Assembly (NCBI RefSeq): GCF_009828115.1
Contig: NZ_WTYL01000001.1
Coordinates: 744,001 to 808,000 of the forward strand
DNA from: Allopontixanthobacter sediminis
GTDB taxonomy: Bacteria; Pseudomonadota; Alphaproteobacteria; Sphingomonadales; Sphingomonadaceae
Direction: 5' to 3'
DNA length: 64,000 bases
The notes below the pieces were generated by a model. The model did not search any database and was not told the DNA's origin. It saw nothing but the letters and a program-made list of their open reading frames with translations. A program made the translations under genes and the position numbers. Numbering within the stretch: position 1 is the first letter of the stretch; every line of letters begins with the position of its first letter. Positions 36,112 to 45,143 of the stretch are shown here, piece by piece.

Positions 36112-38115
36112 CTATGCCGGTGAGGGTCCGGTGATGTGGCGGGTCTGGCGGAACCGGGCGTAGCGATTGAGCAGATCGTTGATGAGCTGGTCTTGCGTGA
36201 ACCCTGTCACATCATGCGGCTGATCGGCCTCTGAACTGTGCGCCATGGCGCGGAAGTGACGATGCTCCCCGCTAGCGGACTTGGGCCGCTCTACCCACAT
36301 GAAGCTGGGCGAAAGGTAACTTCTCGAACGGACCGTGTAGTTGAACTCGCCCCTCTCCCCATGGGGTATCTTCAAGTCGAGGCGGTCAGGCCCCTCGGTT
36401 ATGGCCGGTGAGAATCCGTTCTCGCGCATTTGTGCGGCGACGGCTTCCAGCGCAGGCCGAGCAGTGACACCGATGAAGTTTGCAATCTGCGCAGCGTTGA
36501 AATGATGCATCAAGGAGGCGAGACGCTGCTGCCAGCTCAGGTCAGGATCGGCAACGGCAGGCTCGATTTTCGAGAGGTCGATCGCCGAACCCTCTTTTTC
36601 CATTTGCAGCGCACGCAGCAGGCCGACACAGATGAAAATCATGACCACCGCGAATGGCAAGGCGCTGGCGATCGCGGCTGTCTGCAGGGCCTGGAGGCCG
36701 CCGGCAAGTAGCAGCACGCCCGCAATGGTCCCGGCACATACAGCCCAGAAAATCCGTTGCCAGACCGGCGGATTTTCAGCGCCGCCCGAAGTGATCGTGT
36801 CCATGACCAACGCACCCGAATCCGCCGAGGTTACAAAGAAGGTAATCACCAGCAGGGTCGCGATGAAGGAGGTGATAGCGCTGAATGGCAGCGCTGCCAG
36901 AGTCTCGAACAGCGCCACGGGCAGATTGGTGAGAGCGGTTTTGGCGATCGGCGCTACCCCGCTCATATCCAGCGCTATCGCGGTGTTGCCGAATACGGTC
37001 ATCCAGAGGAAACTGAACAGCACCGGCACCAGCAGCACGCCGCTGATGAACTCGCGGATCGTCCGGCCCCGAGAAATCCGGGCGATGAACATACCCACGA
37101 ACGGGGACCACGCGATCCACCATCCCCAGTAGAACAGCGTCCAATCGCCAAGCCAAGGGTTTGGTTCGTAGGCATAAAGGCGGAACGTGCGCTGGACGAG
37201 CGAGTCGAGGTAAGCACCGATGTTCTGCAGGTACGCGTCGAGCAGGAATATCGTCGGGCCTGCGAACAGTACGAAGCCGAGAAGCAAGACGGCAAGGATG
37301 ATGTTGAGTTCCGAAAGTCGCTTCACCCCCCGGTCCAATCCAAGAAAAACAGACAGCGTCGCGATGGCGGTTATCCCCGCTATGAGCAGCAATTGCGTAA
37401 TAATCGAAACCGGGATGCCTAAAAGATAATTGAACCCCGCATTCACCTGCAGGACCCCCAGGCCTAGCGATGTCGCCACGCCGAACATCGTCCCGATAAC
37501 CGCGAAAATGTCGACCGCATGGCCGATTGGTCCGTAGATGCGCTTTCCGATCAGGGGATAGAGCGGCGAGCGCGGTGCCAAGGGCAACCCCCTGCGAAAC
37601 GCGAAATATGCCAGCGCAAGGCCCACGACGATGTAGATCGCCCAAGCGTGGAGGCCCCAATGGAGGAACGTCAGGACCATTGCCTGCCGTGCCGCTTCTA
37701 TTGTGCCGCCCTCACCGCTTGGGGGCGCAGCGTAGTGCTGGATGGGTTCCGCTACTCCGAAAAATACGAGACCGATGCCCATCCCCGCGCTGAACAGCAT
37801 CGCAAACCAGGAAAGGTAACTGTAATCCGGCTCGCTATCGTCAGGCCCGAGCTTCACATCGCCATGCCGGCTGATCATGAGATAAATTACAAAGACCAGG
37901 AAGCCAGCTACGGAAGCAACATAGAACCAGCCGAAATCCGCGACGATAAACGCCTGAACACGGGCAAACACCGCCGCTGCGGGTTCTGCAAAGACGACAC
38001 CGAAGATAGCGAACAGAAGGATAAGGCCGGCAGATATATAAAATACCGGCGGGTTGACCTGAATTCGCGCAGTGGTCGCCAAAGGAGCGGCTTCCTCCAG
38101 GACGGGATCGGTCAA
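36112..38115 (-). CDS. BCCT-family betaine/choline/carnitine transporter
   Basis: A 667-residue inner-membrane transporter with twelve helices. The family motif MGIGLVFFGVAEPIQHY lies in helix 3, and the tryptophan-rich signature FYWGWWIAWSPFVGMFIARIS lies in helix 8. The cytoplasmic C-terminal tail of about 160 residues is longer than in BetP and resembles BetT-type proteins, where it senses osmotic stress. It probably imports betaine or choline with sodium or protons. The start is TTG at 38115 with AGGAA six bases upstream. No choline-oxidation genes are nearby. Confidence 0.9.
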   Translation of the reverse strand: MTDPVLEEAAPLATTARIQVNPPVFYISAGLILLFAIFGVVFAEPAAAVFARVQAFIVADFGWFYVASVAGFLVFVIYLMISRHGDVKLGPDDSEPDYSYLSWFAMLFSAGMGIGLVFFGVAEPIQHYAAPPSGEGGTIEAARQAMVLTFLHWGLHAWAIYIVVGLALAYFAFRRGLPLAPRSPLYPLIGKRIYGPIGHAVDIFAVIGTMFGVATSLGLGVLQVNAGFNYLLGIPVSIITQLLLIAGITAIATLSVFLGLDRGVKRLSELNIILAVLLLGFVLFAGPTIFLLDAYLQNIGAYLDSLVQRTFRLYAYEPNPWLGDWTLFYWGWWIAWSPFVGMFIARISRGRTIREFISGVLLVPVLFSFLWMTVFGNTAIALDMSGVAPIAKTALTNLPVALFETLAALPFSAITSFIATLLVITFFVTSADSGALVMDTITSGGAENPPVWQRIFWAVCAGTIAGVLLLAGGLQALQTAAIASALPFAVVMIFICVGLLRALQMEKEGSAIDLSKIEPAVADPDLSWQQRLASLMHHFNAAQIANFIGVTARPALEAVAAQMRENGFSPAITEGPDRLDLKIPHGERGEFNYTVRSRSYLSPSFMWVERPKSASGEHRHFRAMAHSSEADQPHDVTGFTQDQLINDLLNRYARFRQTRHITGPSPA

Positions 38116-38190
38116 AGTATTTTCCTGCGTGGTTCTGGCATTGCTCTGTGAACGCAGCAGATGGCGATCGGTTGCAAGAAAGTGTGCCGG

Positions 38191-39417
38191 TTAACTATCC
38201 GAACGGGGGAGCGGGCCGAGCTCTGCGGCGGCGGGCGTGGTGCGCGGCAGCATCTGGTAGGGCTGTTGCAATTCACTCGGTACGGGCTCGCGGCGAAGCT
38301 GCCGCCAAAGCGCAAAAACCAATGTAAGCAAGGCGCAGGTGCCGATGTACAGGAATAATCCACCTTCGCCTGCGGCCATCATTACTCCGGCACCCGCAGT
38401 GGGCCCCGCCGCTGCGCCAATCGAATAAGTCAGCACAAGACCGCCGCTGGCGCTGACCCGCTGGTCCGCACTCAGGTGATCGTTGGTATGCGCCACACAC
38501 AGGGGATAGAGCGCAAAGCTAAGACCGCCAAAGATCGCGCCGAGTATCAGCAACAGGGGGCCTGCGCCTGTAAGCCATGCCAATCCGGCGCAGACAGCCG
38601 TCGCCCCCAGCAGGGTTGCAACGATGACCATGCGCCGGTCGAACCGGTCGGAAAGCCACCCGACCGGCCACTGCAGCGCAACGCCTCCGGCGATCACCAC
38701 GCTCATGAACAATGCGATGTCCGACATTTCCAGTCCCATACGGCGTGCATACACGGCCCCCAGGCCATAGAAGGCGCCGAGCATCAGCCCGGTCATGCCG
38801 CACCCGACCACCCCCAGCGGCGATGCCGCGTAAAGGCTGCGGATCGAAAGGGGTGCCTGACGCGCTACTGCCGGTTCTTCCAGACGGGTGAGCGCAATGG
38901 GAAGGACGGATAGCGAAACGAGCAGGGACGATGCCACGAAAGCTGCCGCGGCAGAACTGTCGAGGTTCAGGAGGAACTGCCCCACCGCCTGACCTGCATA
39001 AAGGGAAATCATGTAAGACGCGAGGATCGAACCGCGCGTGCTGGGCTCGGCCCGTTCGTTGAGCCAGCTTTCAAGGCAGACGAATACGGCGGCGACGCAC
39101 AGCCCGTCGGTGAAGCGCAGCACTGCCCAGAACCCAGCGCCCTCAACGACGGTATATGCCAGCGTGGAAGCCGACAGAAGAGACACCGCGGCTGCGAAAG
39201 TACGGATATGTCCTACGCGCTGGATGATCGGCAAGGCCCGAAGCGCACCGATGGTGAGGCCAACGAAATAGCATGTCGCGACCAGCCCGATGATCCCGGC
39301 CCGCGTTCCCGCGCTTTCCAGCCGGAAGCTGACCAAAGTAGCAACCACGCCGTTACCCGCCATCAACATGAAGATGGCGAGGAGCATGCTGCGGGTGGAA
39401 ATGAATGAACTAAGCAC
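38191..39417 (-). CDS. YcaD-like MFS transporter
   Basis: A 408-residue major-facilitator protein with twelve predicted helices. The opening (MLLAIFMLMAGNGVVATLVSFRLESAG) and VCLESWLNERAEPSTRGSILA resemble the YcaD/TetA-like subgroup of unknown substrate. The cytoplasmic loop motif reads GWLSDRFDRRMVI. The first start is GTG at 39417; an ATG ten codons later is possible, and neither has a good ribosome-binding site. It lies 75 bp upstream of the BCCT gene on the same strand and may be cotranscribed with it. Confidence 0.85.
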   Translation of the reverse strand: MLSSFISTRSMLLAIFMLMAGNGVVATLVSFRLESAGTRAGIIGLVATCYFVGLTIGALRALPIIQRVGHIRTFAAAVSLLSASTLAYTVVEGAGFWAVLRFTDGLCVAAVFVCLESWLNERAEPSTRGSILASYMISLYAGQAVGQFLLNLDSSAAAAFVASSLLVSLSVLPIALTRLEEPAVARQAPLSIRSLYAASPLGVVGCGMTGLMLGAFYGLGAVYARRMGLEMSDIALFMSVVIAGGVALQWPVGWLSDRFDRRMVIVATLLGATAVCAGLAWLTGAGPLLLILGAIFGGLSFALYPLCVAHTNDHLSADQRVSASGGLVLTYSIGAAAGPTAGAGVMMAAGEGGLFLYIGTCALLTLVFALWRQLRREPVPSELQQPYQMLPRTTPAAAELGPLPRSDS

Positions 39418-39630
39418 AGTACATGAATTGCTGCCTGGGCGCTCCGTTCCCTATTCGTCATTCAACCCGCTATGCCTTGCCGCCACCGATCTGCTCGCAG
39501 CAGTCAGATTAAGCGTTGGCCGCATTTTTCGAACCTGCGAGGGGGTATCACCGGTGCGGTACGGGGGCAACGCGTTGCACCGGATATTCCTTCACGCACC
39601 CTTGCCCCCGCAAAGTTTCGCAACCTTAAA

Positions 39631-40260
39631 TCACGCGACCATCGTGGTGCGCAGATAGGGTCGATGTTCGGTCCAGCCTTGGGGGAAAAGCGCCTTGGCT
39701 TCCTCGTTGCTGATGGACGGCGGGATAATAACCGCTTTGCCCACCTGCCAGTCGGCCGGCGTAGCGATGCGTTTGCGGTCGCTCAGTTGGAGTGCATCGA
39801 TCACGCGCAGTATCTCGTCGAAATTGCGGCCCACGCTCATCGGATAAGTCATCATCAGACGGATTTTCTTTTCCGGATCAATGATGAACACGGAGCGGAC
39901 TGCCGCCGTTTCACTCTGATCCGGGTGAATCATGTCATAAAGTCTGGCAACCGCGAGGTCCGCATCGGCCACGATCGGAAATTCGAGTGTGGTGTGCTGG
40001 GTCTCGTTGACGTCCCTGATCCATTTGCGGTGTTCTTCCGCAATGTCGGTCGATAGCCCGAGTGGCTTGACGTTCCGCCGTTCGAACTCACCCGCGAGTT
40101 GCGCCGTACGTCCCATTTCTGTTGTGCAGACAGGGGTAAAATCCGCGGGGTGGCTGAAGAAGAACACCCAACTGCTACCGGCCCATTCATGCAGGCTGAT
40201 CACTCCATCTTGTGTATCGACGGTGAAATCGGGGGCGGTATCGCCGATATGCAAACTCAT
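39631..40260 (-). CDS. One-cysteine peroxiredoxin (Prx6 type)
   Basis: A 209-residue thiol peroxidase. The peroxidatic cysteine is in HPADFTPVCTTEMG, the only cysteine in the whole protein, so an external thiol must resolve the sulfenic acid. The MTYPMSVGRNFDEILRVIDALQ segment is typical of the Prx6 subfamily. It lies 103 bp downstream of the SulP gene on the same strand, next to sulfide-oxidation genes, and may handle peroxide or persulfide stress. AAAGGAA precedes the ATG. Confidence 0.93.
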   Translation of the reverse strand: MSLHIGDTAPDFTVDTQDGVISLHEWAGSSWVFFFSHPADFTPVCTTEMGRTAQLAGEFERRNVKPLGLSTDIAEEHRKWIRDVNETQHTTLEFPIVADADLAVARLYDMIHPDQSETAAVRSVFIIDPEKKIRLMMTYPMSVGRNFDEILRVIDALQLSDRKRIATPADWQVGKAVIIPPSISNEEAKALFPQGWTEHRPYLRTTMVA

Positions 40261-40363
40261 CGCAGGTTCCTTTCGATCGATTCGATTTACCTAGGTGCGA
40301 ACATAGCCAAGCGTCCAATCCGTTTAATCGATTACAGTAACCGAATAACCATTATCGACGGTG

Positions 40364-42178
40364 TTAAATCATTCCGCGCGCCATGTCGTTCGGCGCAGCT
40401 GTTCCAAGACCGTCGTCTTTGGCCAATTCGGCAAACGCGCGATTTTGTGACAGGAAGACCCGCCCGTTCAGTTCATCGATAAAGCGGGTGCGCTTGAGCC
40501 GGTCCATTACCGGGCCCTTTACTTCCGACAGGTGCATCCCGACACGAGCATCGGTAAGCCGGTGATTGATAGCTTCGAGACTTTCGAGGCCCGACGCGTC
40601 GATCTCGTTCACGGCGCTGCACATGAGGATGATGTGCCGAAGTGCCGGGCGTTCGGCCACCCGTTCCAGCACGTATTCTTCGAGCCAGCGCGCGTTGAGA
40701 TAGGTCAGGCTTTCGTCGATCCGGATCGACAGGACATGCGGGACGGTGAAGACATCGTGCCGGTCGACATTGCGGAAATGTTCCGTCTCGGGGACGCGCC
40801 CGACAATTGCTGCATGAGGCCGCGATGCGCGCCATAGATACAGCATGAGCCCTACCCCGACCCCGGAGATCACGCCCATCTCCACCCCGGCCATCAAGGT
40901 GATCCCGATCGTTGCGATATGCGCCGCGAAGTCAGCCTTGGAATACCGCCACAACTGGCCGGGCGTCTTGAGGTCGACGAGGCTCAGCACGGCGACGATG
41001 ATGGTCGCCGCCAACGTGGCGATCGGCAGGCTGAATAGCAGCGGGGTGAGAAACAGCGACGCCAGCCCGATGCCTACCGCAGTATATGCGCCCGCCGCCG
41101 GTGTTTCCGCACCGGCATCGAAATTCACAACCGAGCGGGCAAACCCGCCCGTGACGGGGTAACCGCCCGACAAGGCGCTCGCGATGTTCGACGCGCCTAG
41201 CCCGATCAGTTCCTGATCGGGCGCGATCCGTTGCCGGCGCTTGGCCGCCAGGGTCTGGGCGACGGATACGCTCTCAACGAAGCCGATGATCGAGATCAGC
41301 AGCGCCGGGACCCACAGCTTCTCGATCAGAGCGAGGTCGGTCGAGGGCACAGCGAACGGCGGCAACCCCGAAGGAATGGCGCCCACCAGGTTGACGCCCT
41401 TGGCCCCCAGATCGAACAGCAGCACCGCAAGGATTGTCAGCGCCACCGCGGCCACCGGTCCGGCCTTCACGATCAGTTCCGCAGTGCGCGGCTTCAGGCC
41501 TACGGCTACCAGCGCCGGTTTCGCGCCCTTGCGGACCCAGAACAGGAACAACGTCGCCGGGATGCCGATCGCCAGCGTCGCCACATTAGCCTGCCCGATA
41601 GACCCCGCAAGCGACCCGAGCATATCCGGCCAGTTGTCACCGCCCGCGTCGACGCCGAGGATATGCTTGAGCTGGCTGGTCGCGATCAGCAGGCCGCTCG
41701 CGGTGATGAAACCGCTGATCACCGGATGTGACAACAGGTTGGCGAGAAACCCCAGTCGCAGAAACCCGAGGATGGCAAGCATGATGCCTGACAGGGCAGC
41801 AAGGGTAATCGCGGCTTCGAGATATTCCGGCGAACCCTGTGCCGCGACCGCGCCGGCGGCCGACGCGGTCATCAGCGACACGACAGCCACCGGCCCGACG
41901 GCCAGCGTCCGGCTAGTCCCGAAAATGGCGTAGGCGACCAGCGGCAGGATAGAGGCATACAGTCCGACGACCGGGGGAAGTCCGGCCAGCAGCGCGTAGG
42001 CCAGGCTCTGTGGAATCAGCATGATGGTGACGATCACCGCCGCCACCAGATCGTTGGCCAGGACCGCGCGGTTATACGTTCGCCCCCACTCGGTAATCGG
42101 CAGATATCGCGCGAGCAGGCTGCTGCTCTTGCCCCCGGCGCTGATCGAAGCGCCGGACGCGGGCAAATCCGCAGGCAT
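40364..42178 (-). CDS. SulP-family anion transporter with STAS domain
   Basis: A 604-residue inner-membrane transporter. The hydrophobic core (about 30-420) has the SulP opening LANDLVAAVIVTIMLIPQSLAYALLAGLPP and the conserved GGYPVTGGFARSVVNFDAGAETP. Residues about 455-565 form a cytoplasmic STAS domain with the regulatory motif EIDASGLESL. SulP proteins carry sulfate, bicarbonate or other anions. The one-base overlap with the upstream sulfide:quinone oxidoreductase (TAATG) suggests it moves a product of sulfide oxidation, such as sulfate, sulfite or thiosulfate, which is inference. Confidence 0.9.
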   Translation of the reverse strand: MPADLPASGASISAGGKSSSLLARYLPITEWGRTYNRAVLANDLVAAVIVTIMLIPQSLAYALLAGLPPVVGLYASILPLVAYAIFGTSRTLAVGPVAVVSLMTASAAGAVAAQGSPEYLEAAITLAALSGIMLAILGFLRLGFLANLLSHPVISGFITASGLLIATSQLKHILGVDAGGDNWPDMLGSLAGSIGQANVATLAIGIPATLFLFWVRKGAKPALVAVGLKPRTAELIVKAGPVAAVALTILAVLLFDLGAKGVNLVGAIPSGLPPFAVPSTDLALIEKLWVPALLISIIGFVESVSVAQTLAAKRRQRIAPDQELIGLGASNIASALSGGYPVTGGFARSVVNFDAGAETPAAGAYTAVGIGLASLFLTPLLFSLPIATLAATIIVAVLSLVDLKTPGQLWRYSKADFAAHIATIGITLMAGVEMGVISGVGVGLMLYLWRASRPHAAIVGRVPETEHFRNVDRHDVFTVPHVLSIRIDESLTYLNARWLEEYVLERVAERPALRHIILMCSAVNEIDASGLESLEAINHRLTDARVGMHLSEVKGPVMDRLKRTRFIDELNGRVFLSQNRAFAELAKDDGLGTAAPNDMARGMI

Positions 42179-43407
42179 TACGCCGCGCGCCGTTCATTCG
42201 GCTTTGCCAGCCATTCATGGCCCCTGAGCATGCCGTTCCAGTATACCCATGGCAGCACTTCGGACTTGAGCAGCCACGACAATCGCGCAGGCCGCCTCCC
42301 GTCGATCAGCCAGGTTGGAAAACTCGGAAGCAATTTGCCCCCGTAGCCGAATTCGGCAAGGATGATCTTCCCGCGTTCGACCGTCAGAGGGCAGGAACCG
42401 TAGCCGTCGTAATCGGCCATCGGTTGTTTCCCGTCCAGCACGGCAAGCGCATTGCACGCTACGATCGGCGCCTGCTTGCGGACAGCGGCCATTGTCTTGG
42501 CGTTGGGCATCGAACCCGCGTCGCCCAGGCCGAATATATTCGGATACCGGACATGCTGCATCGTGAACTGATCGACGTCGACGAAGCCGCTCTCGGCGGC
42601 CAGCGGGCTGTTCGCGACAAATTGCGGAGCGACCTGCGGCGGCACGACATGCAGCATGTCGAATTCGCGCGTCACCTTGCCTTCGGCAGTTTCGAACGTT
42701 GCAGTCCTCGAAGCGCCGTCAACCGCGACAAGGCGGGAGCCGAGCTTCAGCTGGATTCCGTAACGATCCACATATTCCATCAGCGCGGGAACATAGGCCT
42801 CGACCCCGAAAAGAACCCCGCCCGCGTTGCGGAACTCAACCTCGATGTTGCCAAGGACGCCGGAGTCCTTCCATACGTCGCAGGACAGGTACATCGCCTT
42901 CTGCGGGGCACCGGCACATTTGATCGGCATCGGCGGCTGGCTGAAAATCGCGCGGCCGGACTTCAAATTTCTGACCAGTTCCCAGGTATAGGATGCCAGG
43001 TCGTAGCGGTAATTCGAAGTGACGCCGTTCTTGCCCAGCGTCTCTTCGAGCCCCTCGATCTGTTCCCACGCCAGCCGGATACCGGGTGCGACCACCAACA
43101 GCTTGTAGTTGATGTTGGTTCCGTCACCCAAAGTGACCTGGTTGTTCTCCGGTTGGAAGGTCGCCGCCGCCTGCCTGATCCATGTCACCGCCTTCGGCAT
43201 CACACTTGCTGTCGAACGGCGGGTCACCGGCGCCTCGAAAACGCCGCCGCCCACCATCGTCCAGCCGGGCTGGTAATAATGATCCTCGCTCGGTTCGACG
43301 ACCGCGATGTCGAGCGATGGGCGCCGCTTGAGGAGCGAGGACGCCGTTGCGATCCCTGCTGATCCGCCGCCAATGATAACAATGTCGTGAGAGACGGTGA
43401 TCGCCAT
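42178..43407 (-). CDS. sqr: Sulfide:quinone oxidoreductase
   Basis: A 409-residue membrane-associated flavoprotein that oxidises sulfide and passes electrons to quinone, yielding a persulfide. The FAD motif is DIVIIGGGSAGIATASSLL at the start, with a second flavin contact NIFGLGDAGSMPNAKT. The two redox cysteines expected for the mitochondrial-like (type II) enzymes are Cys164 (PIKCAGAPQK) and Cys339 (GYGSCPLT). A C-terminal amphipathic end likely touches the membrane. GGAGAG precedes the ATG. It sits between persulfide dioxygenase and SulP on the same strand. Confidence 0.9.
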   Translation of the reverse strand: MAITVSHDIVIIGGGSAGIATASSLLKRRPSLDIAVVEPSEDHYYQPGWTMVGGGVFEAPVTRRSTASVMPKAVTWIRQAAATFQPENNQVTLGDGTNINYKLLVVAPGIRLAWEQIEGLEETLGKNGVTSNYRYDLASYTWELVRNLKSGRAIFSQPPMPIKCAGAPQKAMYLSCDVWKDSGVLGNIEVEFRNAGGVLFGVEAYVPALMEYVDRYGIQLKLGSRLVAVDGASRTATFETAEGKVTREFDMLHVVPPQVAPQFVANSPLAAESGFVDVDQFTMQHVRYPNIFGLGDAGSMPNAKTMAAVRKQAPIVACNALAVLDGKQPMADYDGYGSCPLTVERGKIILAEFGYGGKLLPSFPTWLIDGRRPARLSWLLKSEVLPWVYWNGMLRGHEWLAKPNERRAA

Positions 43408-43476
43408 AGTGCACTCTCCAGAATTCAGTTCATGGCGATCACCCGCTTCCTTCGCGGATAACCCGAAGCCTGGCGT

Positions 43477-44409
43477 TCAGACCGCGTTGACCGGTATCTT
43501 GATATAGCTGACGCCGTTGTCTTCGGGTGCCGGCAATCGGCCCCCGCGAATGTTAACCTGCACACTCGGCATGATCAGGTTAGGCATCGGCAGATCTTTG
43601 TCGCGGGCAGTCCGCATGGCGACGAATTCGTCTTCGGTCGTGCCGTCCTTGACATGCACATTGCCTTCCCGCTGCTGCTTCACAGTCGTTTCCCAGGCAT
43701 AGTCATCGCGTCCCGGCGCCTTGTAATCATGGCACAGGAAGAGCCGTGTTTCGTTCGGCAGGGACAGCAGGCGCCGGATCGACTGGAACAACTGGTGTGC
43801 GTCGCCCCCGGGGAAATCGGCACGGGCCGTGCCGAAATCGGGCATGAAGATCGTATCGCCGACGAACGCCGCGTCACCGATAATGAAGGCCATATCGGCT
43901 GGGGTATGCCCGGGGACGTGGAGCGCTATTCCTTCGAGCTGGCCGATATTGAACGTTTCTCCATCGTCGAAAAGCTTGTCGAACTGCGATCCGTCGCGTT
44001 CGAAATCGGTACCGGCATTGAACAGCTTGCCGAACACTTCCTGCACCCGGATGATTTCGCGTCCGATCGCCAGCTTTCCGCCAAGTTTTTCCTGCAGGTA
44101 CGGTGCGGCCGAGATGTGATCGGCATGCGCATGCGTTTCTATCAGCCACATGACTTTCAGGTCTTTTGAAGTGACATACTCGGCAATACGGTCCGCCGAC
44201 CCGTTGGAGGTCCGGCCCGATGCCGCTTCATAGTCGAGCACCGAATCGATGATCGCGGCTTCTGCGGTCTTGGGGTCATGGACCACGTAACTGATGGTGT
44301 TGGTCGCCTCGTCGAAAAAGCCCGCGATCGACGGACGAAGGCTCTTGTCTTCCAGCGCCCTTACGATCTGTCCGGTAGCAGCTTTGATACCCGGTTCGAA
44401 ACTGGCCAT
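43477..44409 (-). CDS. Persulfide dioxygenase-like metallo-hydrolase (ETHE1/Blh type)
   Basis: A 310-residue metallo-beta-lactamase-fold protein. It has His93-x-His95-x-Asp97-His98 (ETHAHADHIS), His168 (HVPGHTPADM), Asp185 (FVGDTIF), the family stretch GTARADFPGGD, and a late CHDY. These match persulfide dioxygenases, which oxidise glutathione persulfide to sulfite with iron. No rhodanese or DUF442 domain is fused. The ATG at 44409 has GGAGAG just upstream; the longer open frame to 44550 crosses the promoter region. It is the first gene of the minus-strand sulfide arm. Confidence 0.9.
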   Translation of the reverse strand: MASFEPGIKAATGQIVRALEDKSLRPSIAGFFDEATNTISYVVHDPKTAEAAIIDSVLDYEAASGRTSNGSADRIAEYVTSKDLKVMWLIETHAHADHISAAPYLQEKLGGKLAIGREIIRVQEVFGKLFNAGTDFERDGSQFDKLFDDGETFNIGQLEGIALHVPGHTPADMAFIIGDAAFVGDTIFMPDFGTARADFPGGDAHQLFQSIRRLLSLPNETRLFLCHDYKAPGRDDYAWETTVKQQREGNVHVKDGTTEDEFVAMRTARDKDLPMPNLIMPSVQVNIRGGRLPAPEDNGVSYIKIPVNAV

Positions 44410-44421
44410 CTCATCTCTCCG

Positions 44422-44448
44422 ATATACGTTTTCATAAATTGTGTATAT
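44422..44448. promoter_or_regulatory. Inverted repeat, possible operator between the two arms of the sulfide cluster
   Basis: ATATAC at 44422-44427 and its exact reverse complement GTATAT at 44443-44448 are separated by 15 AT-rich bases. The right arm overlaps the proposed -10 box for the persulfide dioxygenase gene. It lies in the 77-bp divergent promoter next to an ArsR-family gene, so it is a fair candidate operator. Confidence 0.45.
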
Positions 44449-44469
44449 GTATTGCATTTCTAGAGTCAA
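44442..44469 (-). promoter_or_regulatory. Probable promoter for the persulfide dioxygenase-sqr-sulP genes
   Basis: Read on the minus strand, TTGACT (44469-44464) and TATACA (44447-44442) are 16 bp apart, 32 bp upstream of the start codon. The -35 differs from TTGACA by one base. Confidence 0.5.
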
Positions 44470-44486
44470 GTGATAACAGGGTCGCC

Positions 44487-45143
44487 ATGAGTGAACCCGA
44501 ACCAAGACTAGCGCCCCATACCGGTTTACGAATTGGTGACGTTGCCCCAAATTTTTCGGCCCGCAGCACGGCAGGGAATGTGCAGCTATCGGCCTACCGC
44601 GGCCGGTGGCTCATCCTGTTTTCGCACCCGGCGGATTTCACGCCGGTCTGCACGACGGAATTCGTCGCGCTCGCGCAGGACGCGGCCGAGTTCGAGGCGC
44701 GGGATTGCGCTCTCATGGCCCTGTCCGTGGACAGCCTGTTTTCGCATTTCGCGTGGCTGAGGCTGATCCGCGACCGGTTCGACGTGGAGGTCCGCTTTCC
44801 CGTCCTCGAAGACCCTACCCTGGTGATCGGTCGCGCTTATGGAATGGTTTCCGCGGATGACCATGACAGCGGTGCCGTGCGCACCACGTTCTTCATCGAT
44901 CCGGACGGTATTATCCGGGCCATGACCTGCTATCCGGCCAATGTCGGAAGGTCGGTGCCCGAAATGCTGCGAACGCTTGATGCCTTGAAGGCAGTCGACA
45001 AGCACGGTGCACTTGCCCCGGCAAACTGGGCGCCGGGCGCTTCGCTGCTGCGACAACCCAAGGTCGAGATCGATGAAATTTTCTCCGCCGGAGACGCGAC
45101 ATCCTGGTTCCTCGAGGAAGCGGGTAAGGAAACTCGAATATGA
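44487..45143 (+). CDS. Peroxiredoxin (Prx6-like), paired with an ArsR regulator
   Basis: A 218-residue thiol peroxidase with peroxidatic cysteine in HPADFTPVCTTEF and two further cysteines (in ARDCALMAL and AMTCYPANVG), unlike the one-cysteine paralogue at 39631. FIDPDGIIRAMTCYPANVG and the C-terminal arm are typical of the Prx6 group. The ATG at 44487 has AGGG five bases upstream; the frame open to 44439 runs across the promoter. Its stop overlaps the regulator start (ATGA), so both are made together. It is divergent from the sulfide-oxidation genes. Confidence 0.92.
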   Translation: MSEPEPRLAPHTGLRIGDVAPNFSARSTAGNVQLSAYRGRWLILFSHPADFTPVCTTEFVALAQDAAEFEARDCALMALSVDSLFSHFAWLRLIRDRFDVEVRFPVLEDPTLVIGRAYGMVSADDHDSGAVRTTFFIDPDGIIRAMTCYPANVGRSVPEMLRTLDALKAVDKHGALAPANWAPGASLLRQPKVEIDEIFSAGDATSWFLEEAGKETRI

